The translations under genes were made by a program, and so were the position numbers. From Perkinsus olseni (Eukaryota > Perkinsozoa > Perkinsida): 39,158 nucleotides of DNA. The DNA lies in contig JABANN010000325.1 of assembly GCA_013115125.1 (NCBI GenBank), positions 1 through 39,158 of the forward strand, given 5' to 3'. Below the pieces are notes generated by a model, which saw nothing but the letters and a program-made list of their open reading frames with translations, did no database searches and was not told the DNA's origin. Shown here one piece after another: positions 30,127 to 39,158 of this stretch (positions within the stretch are counted from its first letter, which is position 1; every line of letters begins with the position of its first letter).

Positions 30127-33100
30127 TCAGGCGGACATATTAGTCAACAACTCATCCATCGCCTTATCGATCTCCTCCTCTCTTGAGATACACCCAGCTA
30201 TCGCACCTGAATCTGAGAGTAACCACGGGATGAAGACGGCAACTGGTATGCCCCTCCAAGCACATAGTTCTACTTAGCAAGACAGAACCAACAGCGCGCA
30301 CCCCACCGACTTCGGTTCTACACCGCCTGGTTATGCCACTACCAACAATCACGGTGCTATATAAACCTATTGCCATGGCAGCATCGCTGCCCTCTACCAC
30401 CTAGGCGCAGGGCCGAACAGGCTACAAAACGAGAGCCTCCTTACCTGCGGTATCCTCATCGAGGAGTAGAGTGATGTACACTAGGAGATGGAAGTCTGCG
30501 TACCGTGCCCACGACGGAGTCCCGGCTGGTATCTGACACCTCTGGGTATCCTTGCAGCAGCAGCACTGTCTTACCTGTCGCATGTATTGCTTTATGTCGT
30601 CAGGCGTCTGCTTCCGGCTCCGATTTTCCCTGAGAAATAGTCACTGCGCCACGAAATTCACTCTGCCCATGCTACCTAGGGAAATGTGAGAATCGGAACA
30701 TGCTTCGCTTCTTCAGCGGGACACCATCGTTGACCTTCACCAAAAGCCAGTCCGGATCGAACTCCGTGACCTCGGACCCGCTGGCCAACACCGGGGGCAT
30801 CATCTCTTGCTGAAGAAAAAAGTCACTGCGCCACGAAATACTCAAAACTACTCTCAATCCGCTAATCGCCAGGCGTTTTAACAGATTAGACCATAGTTTG
30901 CTATTCGACAGCAACATAGAATACAATCACCATCGAGGACAGGCCCAACCTATCTAGATCCCATCTAAGAGATGCTCAGAAATGGCAGGCGGCCCTTCTG
31001 CCACTACCATAACCGTCAGAGCTCGAACAGTCACGCGGCCATCACCCAACATGATCTACCGTTATCACCTCTCGAAGCGCTCCGAACAAGCCCGCCCGCG
31101 AACACCCTCACAAACCCATCCGGTTTCTACATTGAAAGGCTCCCTCAGCTGTACTCTAGTAGGTGTCTCAGCGGTTTTCTTGACATCAAATAGACCGTCC
31201 TGTAGCATCCCCTCCGCCTGGTCCGAGGCCATCCAGACCTATCCAAACAACTACATCAACCACCATCCCCACTGCAGCAGCAGCAGCCACCCACCATCGT
31301 TTCTGGCTGTCCTTGCTTCTCCTCGTTGGGCTTCACTATTGCCGTTACAAACTTGCTCACAGGGTACCCCGTATAGTGTTCACGCCTTTCCAACTAAAAC
31401 AGGCGAGAGAGGTAAGGAAAGAGAGGGCGCAGCGAACGAAATAACGGCTTACAAAAAAACAGCATCTACGTACGAAGGAAAAACAAGCAACGACACTAGG
31501 CAGAAACCACTCGTGGCGAAGCCGTTAGCTCTGGGCCATACCGTCTGGCTGCCACACGGCGTGCTGAGCACAATCAAAGACAAGTGGCAATAAAAGCGTC
31601 AGCATCATGTTGGTTGCAAGAAACTGCCCAGCAGGAAGAAAGTGCCCGCGTGTTCCGTCAAATATTGGCCACTGCTACCTCTCACTGCAGCGATGATTGC
31701 GATATCCTTACTGTCATTCCAGAGAGAAATGATAAACCTCCTATGTGAATAAGAATTGATATTGATGATCGACATCATAACTTCAATCCAACGAATACGT
31801 TATTTGTGGCATGGAAGGACGACCAATATATCAGTACTCTAGCTCCGACTATCTTGCTCCATAAACACCCTCATTACCAGTTTCTGCAGCCGTGCTGACG
31901 CCAGCAGCTCCCCGCTGCTCATCTCGTAGTCCCGCGGGAGGGAGGTCATAATGCATCCAACTCTCTCGAGACCCAACTTGGCCATTACTGCATCTATCTT
32001 GGCCAGATCAGGGTCCACCATACCCTCCCCTCCAGGGATTCCCGAGCTAGGCTTGCCACTCGACGCCTGACGTAGGATACCGGTGAAGGCACTTCGCCCG
32101 CCCTGCATTTTCGAGACCTCTGTGCACAAACTCTGGACAGCGTGATAGGAGAATTCCTCTCATGTATAGCTCCAGCCAACCGACGATAGCTTCACGTAAT
32201 ACACGTCACGGCTGGCCCCCTATCAAGCTGAGAGTGATGCAGGCTTTCACGCGAACCTCACAACGCGCCGCCGATCGACTGCAAGCCGTCTGGCGGGAAT
32301 CTTTCGACTGCACCCGATGCTTCCATCAACCCGAGTTTCACAACACTACGTGAGTCGAACCGCTGCTGCCCTTTCACACCTCCTGCATAGCCACCAGCAT
32401 TTCGTTCATCCTGAGGCCTCCGCTAGCGGCATTGAAGAGCTCCTGCTTTGGGGGCTCGTATATACCCTCCACCACAATTCGGCACCCATCGTCGTAGTTG
32501 GGGTCGGATAGGTAGTAACTAGAGGGATAACCCACACTGAGCAGTCGGACCAAAATTCATGCTACCATTACCCGTATAACCATCCACATCGCTGCTGAAG
32601 CATCTCCTTATCATACTAAGACAGAAAAGCAACCACATAACAACAAACGTGATCGCTCCGAAGTGAAGCCAGGATAGCTCGGAACGGCCCTCACCTGCCA
32701 GTACTGGACGAACGACTTGATCTCCTCGGTGTTCATCCACTCACAGTGATCAACATGGCGGTATCTAAGTGGAAACTAAGTTAACTGTGAGTTAACCTCG
32801 CCATACTACCTCTGTCTATTAAGCGTGAGCGCTGGAGGTAGTTTGGTCATCCGTCCCTTCTCTAATACCACTGGCTTGTAGTGTTGTGATAGGGGCAGTA
32901 AGGATGTCTCATACCTATCATCATAAGACAGCTTATACACGGATACTGACACGCACCGCAGCCACCCAGCAGCGTCCATCCCTCGACAGGAAAGGTTCAC
33001 TGCGGAGAAGCCCTACTGTTTCTCGAGGAGAGTACCGTCATTCCCACAATTCCACTAACGTTACGCCCATATACCGCAGATGACATACGAGAGCTACCAC

Positions 33101-33363
33101 CGGTGCTTCAACCACCCATCATTGTTCAACCCGATGCCGCCGTCACCACCGAAGCAACCCCTTATGACTGCCATCTAGTTTATCACGTCAACTGGCCCTC
33201 CCAGAAACCAGTGACCTCACAGCACTAATGAAGAGCGACACGTGATTAGGACACTGCTGCATTCACGTCTACTCCCTACGTACTTATGGTCCTTCAAATA
33301 GCTTTCAAAACTCTGAAAGTTGCGCTTGGTCGCCTTCTGATCGCCTTGATCCGATGATGACAT
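30127..33363 (-). CDS. NPL4: NPL4-like Cdc48/p97 cofactor
   Basis: NPL4 with UFD1 guides ubiquitinated proteins to the Cdc48/p97 unfoldase. Blocks match in order: NFQSFESYLKDHKY (near 33310), ALTLNRQR spliced to YRHVDHCEW (32830-32750), EEIKSFVQYWQ, LQQRCGWLYG, CRIVVEGIYEPPKQELF (near 32480), then the MPN domain GLERVGCIMTSLPRDYEMSS (near 31960), GYPVSKFVTAIVKP (near 31370), ASDQAEGMLQDGL (near 31220), EVTEFDPDWLLVKVNDG (near 30750), ENRSRKQTPDDIKQYMRQ (near 30610), DFHLLVYITLLLDEDTA (near 30480) and EEEIDKAMDELLTNMSA (stop 30127). The start MSSSDQGDQKATKR (33363) leaves no room for the usual N-terminal ubiquitin-like domain. The zinc-finger CTKC motif reads MTKL here. Most introns are near 45 nt; one of about 450 nt lies at 31400-31850. 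Confidence 0.88.
30630..30851 (-). repeat. two neighbouring NPL4 introns sharing a 19-bp block
   Basis: The predicted introns 30630-30675 (46 nt) and 30810-30851 (42 nt) flank one exon. Both start GTAG, contain ATTTCGTGGCGCAGTGACT exactly, then a T-rich tract and CAG. On the plus strand the block is at 30639-30657 and 30821-30839. Unrelated introns should not share such a block. Confidence 0.65.
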
Positions 33364-33790
33364 TATCACACGATTAAACTAACAGGAATGTACAACTTGC
33401 ACGCAACAGTGTCTCCACCGGACCGCCCCACCACTGCATCACAGAAAGTAGTACCACAAGTTCACAAGAGGGACAGGTAGCATAAGCCCTGCGAAATGAT
33501 CGTCTCATTCATCCCTCAGCCCTCCCCCAATTGAAGCAACGCAACGAGAGCAGTGAGCCCGATGGACTGACATCATAGATAGGTAACATGCTCCGAGGTT
33601 GATGATGACCCGATGCTATAAATCTCATCGCCCTCCTCCCCCCATAGCCTAACAACCACACCGCCCACTACCGGAGGTCCCTCGGGCGGCGGCCATACCG
33701 GTCATCCAGCATGTCTGCGAAGGCCAGATTGTGGTGCATCAAAGACATCTCCCTGTCTCCACTCCCCGTCGAAGCTGACACGAAGAGAGG
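33364..33790. other. no gene firmly seen
   Basis: This is the gap between the KAP3 stop and the NPL4 start. Short protein-like frames occur on the minus strand (for example MSLMHHNLAFADMLDDRYG near 33740-33680), which might be extra KAP3 tail exons or an unrecognised NPL4 N-terminal exon. No splice path supports either clearly. Confidence 0.4.
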
Positions 33791-36700
33791 CTAGTCGAAA
33801 CTCAACCACCACTCATGCAGCATGAACCCTGAATCCTCTTCCCACATCCCCTCAGCGGATGAGAACCCAATGCCAGTTACCTTCCTCCCCAGTGTGCTCC
33901 GTTCCGTAGTACACTGACTCCCCAGCACGCTCAACCTCGGCCACCCACCTAGCAGATTATCCACAGTACCATCACGACCTCAAGGGCCTCTTTTACGCCT
34001 GGTTGTACGCCTCGAAGCGGGCCTGTCGTACTTTGTCGAACAGGATACTCGTCGAGCGGCCAGTCTCAGTGGACACCTGAGGGAAGGGCTCAGCCCCCCA
34101 CGAGACCTAGACAAGAGAGGCACAGGCTGATAGGGGGTCCGAAAAGCCTTGCCATTGCGACGACTTGTCCGACTATCACCTTCGAGGCCCGCACCATCTC
34201 CAACTCCGCCACGAGGCCCAGGGCTGCTGAGGCCTGCCCTGCGATCATGGGGTTACTGTCTCGTATCAACTCAAGCATGTAGTGGACCACCTGATGACCA
34301 GACCCAGAATATCTGCAGCAACACGATGCTAAGGCCACCTCACCTGGCCGTCCTGATCTTCCAACACTACATCAGACGTCTCGGGATTGGACAGCAACAT
34401 GTGGAAGGTCCATAGAAGCTGGAGAACCTACTGGAAGGTGGGCCGACCCACTCGGAACCTCCCGAATCGGAAGGGGACGTTCGGTACAACAAGGACTCAA
34501 GCGCCTTACAATCTCGTCATCCTCCTGCTTTGCAGTGAGTAGATCAATAAGTCGCCTCAACAACAGAGGGTTCTCACACAGCCTTGCCCCCACTTCCGGG
34601 TCTCGAGAAGCCGCTATAACCTAAGTCAGGGGATACCTATCCGCGAAGAAGTATACTTGGGTGTGCGCAGGAGACAAGGCGGAAGGTATGTCCCCGACGG
34701 GATCGATGGTGTCGAAAGATAGTATCGACGGCGGCCATCAGACACGATAGCCAGTAAATACTCAGCCCAACAAGAGTTTTCCCTGATACCACCCCAACAA
34801 CCATGACGCTCTCCAGAAGAACATCATCTCCAGTGAATCCTGGCATGAGTTGCTCTGTGACGAGGTCCAAGAGGAAGCCGTTGTCGTCTATTGAACACAG
34901 CTCTCCCCAATCGATCGTCCCGGGCGTAGTAAAATTGGCCAGCAACCCCAGCACCTGGGCATTCCAGGCTGGGAATCATAACAGAAAATGGGTATGTAAA
35001 TCAAGCGTCGGACAACGGTGGTCTTGAGCTTAGGCACTTCGATAAAACCCTCCAACAGACCCTTATTAAGTAGGATAGACTTTCAACCCATCATATCGAA
35101 TTGATCTGGCCGACCGTCCCATTCTTGGCGGCCAAGTGTGACGCTACTACCTCCACTACAATGCCAGCAGCCGCGTCTGCCTTCTCATCTCCACCACTCA
35201 TACCCTCACTGCAGTGACGGGCCATCCGTACCAGCTCCACCGTCCAATGAGAAAGCGCCGAGTTGCTCATCACCTGAGTCCCACAATCTTGCGGGGGTCT
35301 AAGCCCCGACCTCCTACTTGACAGAAGAGCTCCTGAAGATCCCTCCCGTGGCCGCTCACATTACGCATAACCTTCAATACAAGGCTATCTCTGAATTTGA
35401 TACCACGACGAACCTGTTGTGAGAAGGAGAGCACAGAATTGACTGCGGCCACCAGCCTGCCGACCAGGTCCGGCCATAACCCCGACTGCATCATCAGCTG
35501 AGCGCTCCGCTGATGGGTTGACATATTAACCATCACCTGGCAGGACGCCGGAATGGGCGAAGGTGAGGGACTCAGGTGAGGCCCACCGCCATAAGGTCAG
35601 CTCCCACTCTGGGGTCGGGAAACTGAACCACTAGCTGCAATAGCATCGGTATGAAGTCCTCGCAGAAGCACAACTCCGACTTGCAACGATCGTCAAAGGA
35701 GAAGTGATACCTGTTAGCGTAGGTCGCAGGTTCGATCCCCGGGCCCGGAATCTCGTCCTCCGTTATTACAGAAGCCTCAAGACCAATTGCCGACAGCTAG
35801 GTTGCTCTCTCAAGATAGTTACCAAGGCAGTCATCACACCACTCTCGGACAGGGAGTTCCTTACCTCCGGGTCGAACGATAAATTATGGAGAACCTGACC
35901 AAGCCATGCCCTCAGTCAGCCTCCATTACTCGTGCAGCACAAGTTGCTAGCCATGGTATCAACTTGCAAGTAGCTGTCGATAGCTAGGTGACGCTAGTCA
36001 ACACCATCAGCGATGCCATGAACTCCCCGAGGCCATATCCTACTATGAATGGTGGTATACAAGCAGCATGAAAGCCCTTGATGGGGTCTATATAGCAGCG
36101 CGAGGGGGCTGATACTTTCACATATCAAGTGAAGGAATCTCAGCATGAACGTCTCCACGAGTATTCCAAGAGGACTTCGCCGGACACAGAGAGTACTCCA
36201 GTCGGACGAGCAGACGAAAGGACATCTATGGCCAGTGATGGTATACTCCTTCCTCATTATCCTCAATAAGAACTACCTGCAAAGCCAGTACTCCTACTAA
36301 GCCCGAGCTGTGGCGCAGGACACAGTTTGCAACCAACGGACGAAGGACCTGAGACTGGTGCCTTCGACCAGGCCTAGCGTTTCCGCCTCACCCCAGCTTC
36401 CACCATCTGGTCCTTAGCCTCTCCGAATACAGACAGCTTCTTCAGAAATACCAGACAGACTCTCAAGAGAGGCTCCCAGGTTCGATCCAAGAGCCGGGCA
36501 ATTAAGGTCGGCAATTTCCCATTAACCATTTTGCCTGCGCCACCAGCTAATGCCACTGAGGCCGTTCCAGTGAGTTACTACGTTCAACTTTGACGTCCTC
36601 AGCCAGATGGAGGAGCGTCAATAGACATATGCGTAGCAGCTTATTCTGCTTCATAACTTTTCGCTCTTCTCTTGCCAATCCCCCCGGATCCTGGGAGATC

Positions 36701-39000
36701 CGGCATTGGTCCACCTAGAGGGCGGCATGGGATCGGTATGGCAAGTGCGACTGCCATAAAGCTACTGGGGTAGAAGAGATCTTTCATGGTCTCTGATGTA
36801 ACCTTTCTACCCGTGTTGAAGCGATGACAAGGAGAGATACGACCGTTCCAGATTTCATGAGAATCACACTGATTCATGGAAGAAGAGACGTTTCCCAAAC
36901 CACACTACTCCCTGTCTGAGTGCTCTTGCTCTTTCCTGAACCTCATGGTCGACCAGCTTGAGTGTGATGCCGCCACACTGGGATGCCGACAGCAGTGGGT
37001 GCAGCGAAGCGTAGGTAGACAGGCAGAGGAAGCAGGCACCTGAGCCAGCCATCGAGCCTAGCGGTGTGATTCGAGGTGGAGAGGGCTCTGAAGCTCGCGT
37101 GCCCTTAACCGAATTCCTCGAGAGATACCCAGAGCAAACCAAACTTCCGCCCTCTCTCGGCAGCGCGTTGTTTATCACACTCTACAGTCAACTAGTCTAC
37201 TGCGTGGAAGGCAGCAGAGTACTCGGATGAAGATCGGCAACCTGCAGCGATTACTGATAGTAGTGGGTAGATCGAAGAGCCCCATCGACTCTTCCCGGAG
37301 CACTCTCGCCAATACCGTAAGCCATGTACCTACCGGATTACCATACTCGGGCCAGCGCGTTAACTACAGTGCCGTGAGTCACACGGAACTGCGAAGTCTG
37401 CACGAGTTACTATGAGTATGTACGTATTTATTACAGTTGAATCCACCCTGATCGCCCTCAGTGGACATGGCCTGGCGAGAGATATACTCGAACGTTCGGG
37501 GATCAACACATAGCCTGACAATAGTGGAATGATCAAGTCAAAAGGCTGCACTCTCAAAATCAGCAGAGCCCGCATGCAATACTGAAAGGTGAACGGAAAA
37601 CCGTTGGTAAATCCTAAGTAACTCCTTAAGGGTATGAGCGCCCATCTGGCAGCGAACCTCAAGAAGTAGCGAGCGCCCATAAGCTTCTCCTCCACAGTGT
37701 CTTCATAGAGCTTGTCCTTATACCTGCACACCCCCGCCTTTACACACTTTTGCTCCACACACTGCTGCATTACATCTCGATGGAGCTAGGGCTGGCGTCG
37801 GGTAATAGTCGGAAAATCTATAGTAGAGAGCAGCGAACTTAGTCCGACCAGTGCTCTTTCGCCCTACTGTCTCGTAGTGGTTCACTGGTGCTTCTTCCAC
37901 TGGGGGTACCTGCAGGAGAGGACGCCTCGTAAGCTCGGTTTGGATGTTCGTATGAGAGATGGTGGAATCACAACTTGCCAGGTAAAAACGAAAAGGAACT
38001 GAGGCATCCTAGGGGCTGAAATGGAGATGATAGATCGTACTTGACGGTACGCTCCCAATACAGAGACAAGGGTGGACGCCTCAGCCGCAGCCGACTCATG
38101 CAATCAGTCCCTCTCCGACCGTGATAGGGGGGCACCCCTCGCTCCCAAGATATGCCCAATCAACTACGGATGTTCCTTAGGTGTCCCGGCTTTAGTCAAA
38201 TTACCACCATCCCCACGTCATCACTCTAACCTGTTGTTGTCTGAGGCTGCCTTGCTTTCTACTGCTCCCCGGCCTCCCCTGCGATCCCTGATGATAGGCC
38301 CGCAGCGCACCCAGTAGTCGAATCAGCTCAACCCGCTGCTTGGGCATGATATACCTGATTACACCCTTCTCGGTACTACTCCATCCCGGGAGCGACTACT
38401 TGCTGGCTGCCTGCATCACTTGGTCAGCCTTCAGCTCGAGGTCAGCCCCAACCTCTCGAACCCTCACAGACTTCTGCCCTTATCACAAGGAAGACAATTC
38501 AACCAATTCTTTGGAAAAAACAGAGAGAAAATTATCAGCTAGAGCTGGCCAGCGCGAAGAGATATACCAAATTTTCCGCTCTTCTGCAAAGCGAATATCC
38601 CCTTCCTTCCATTTTATTGCACAGTGAGTTTCGATCAATCGGAAGGGTTCTCGAAAATGTTCACAAACGAGGCAACAAATTTTTCAAGACCGAAAGCCCA
38701 TTTCAAGACTATTAAATCCAACCCGGAGAAGAGCCATCGATGCCTCCGACATCAACCTGTGTTCCGAATAATGTCGCAGCGTCAGACGGCCCAAGTGTTC
38801 ATGCTCGAGAAGTGACTGTCTTCGAGAGTCATCCCTTCTCCTGCGCCCCACTGTACGCTACCTGGGGTGCTCTCAGTGGAGATGACCTTGCCCTTGGCGT
38901 CCATTACGCAGACGTCCTGCATGTAGTTCACGACAATAGTACTCTCATCGGCATTCAACTCCATGCCTTTGAGGCGTATCTTTCGTACCGTCCTAGACAT
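33791..39000 (-). CDS. KAP3: kinesin-2 accessory subunit KAP3 (armadillo repeats)
   Basis: KAP3 joins the two kinesin-2 motors that carry intraflagellar transport trains outward. Matches run along the whole family: VRKIRLKGMELNADESTIVV (39000-38940), VGADLELKADQVMQAASK (near 38420), LYEDTVEEKLMGARYFLRFA (near 37690), ITLKLVDHEVQERARALRQ (near 36950), FLKKLSVFGEAKDQMVEAGV (near 36420), VLHNLSFDPEVRNSLSESGV (near 35870), YHFSFDDRCKSELCFCEDFI (near 35690), KFRDSLVLKVMRNVSGH (near 35390), LGLLANFTTPGTIDWGELC (near 34940), LIDLLTAKQEDDEIVRR (near 34530), ELIRDSNPMIAGQASAALGL (near 34270), FEAYNQA spliced to WVAEVERAGESVYYGTEH (near 33940), and a tail EDSGFMLHEWWLSFD with stop 33791. Repeats are armadillo-type helices. 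The gene has many introns, including one of 30 nt (33851-33880). Confidence 0.88.
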
Positions 39001-39158
39001 GAGTGACCAAGATGCAACCTTATCGATTACCATCCAAGTTTACTCAACGCAAGAGCGCTCAGGTGACCTCCACTGTGATGAAAGGCGCGACGGAATGAAA
39101 AACCCTCGACCCTTGTTGACCAGAAAACAATCGACACAGTCTGAAGGACAGTAAGCCA

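Noticed and set aside
33993-33995. TAA as the KAP3 stop codon after FEAYNQA
   Set aside because: It lies inside an intron starting GTAAAAG; the next exon (WVAEVERAGES) matches the following part of KAP3, so the gene continues to 33791.
35700-35765. Possible tRNA on the plus strand inside a KAP3 intron
   Set aside because: GGTTCGATCCC matches a B box, but T-stem pairing is only partial and no other tRNA parts are seen.
1-39158. CRISPR arrays, bacterial operons, phage or retroviral elements
   Set aside because: No spaced repeats, Shine-Dalgarno operon layout, reverse transcriptase, capsid or LTR pair was seen; the genes are spliced eukaryotic genes.

Overview
This is a stretch of eukaryotic nuclear DNA. 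Most genes on the minus strand are cut by many short GT-AG introns, mostly about 42-55 nt with some apparently only 22-32 nt, while five other genes have no introns. Gene spacing is tight (about 155-430 bp), genes run in long same-strand blocks, and the products include flagellar parts (KAP3, a TMEM216-like membrane protein), peroxin 6, a mitochondrial ribosomal protein and a SAMHD1-type phosphohydrolase. These traits suggest a flagellated protist, and the style fits a perkinsid alveolate such as Perkinsus. That placement is inference: no rRNA or spliced-leader gene is present to confirm it.

Layout. 1-2050 is repeat-rich and almost gene-free: palindromes, two tRNA-like sequences, a 27-bp inverted repeat and the 5' half of a Harbinger-type transposase. 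2054-3292 (+) is an intronless LicD/fukutin-like membrane protein. 3634-3952 (-) is a possible small three-exon gene. 4265-8035 (-) is a SAMHD1-like dNTP hydrolase with an intact HD centre. From 9463 to 16161 (+) lie two equally long amino-acid transporters of the AAAP family, flanking a small PGPG-motif gene and a SMYD5-like SET/MYND protein.

From 39000 down to 16686 every recognised gene is on the minus strand: KAP3 (kinesin-2 accessory subunit), NPL4 (Cdc48/p97 cofactor), an unrecognised helical protein, mL46, a membrane-anchored pepsin-like protease, an F-box/kelch protein, PEX6 and the TMEM216-like protein. This block meets the transporter block tail to tail at 16162-16685. The genes are not one pathway, but KAP3, the TMEM216-like protein and perhaps the PGPG protein point to flagellum building, and NPL4, PEX6 and F-box/kelch to protein quality control and peroxisome upkeep. 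Intron boundaries were read by eye from frame and homology, so start codons and small exons of the intron-rich genes are provisional.
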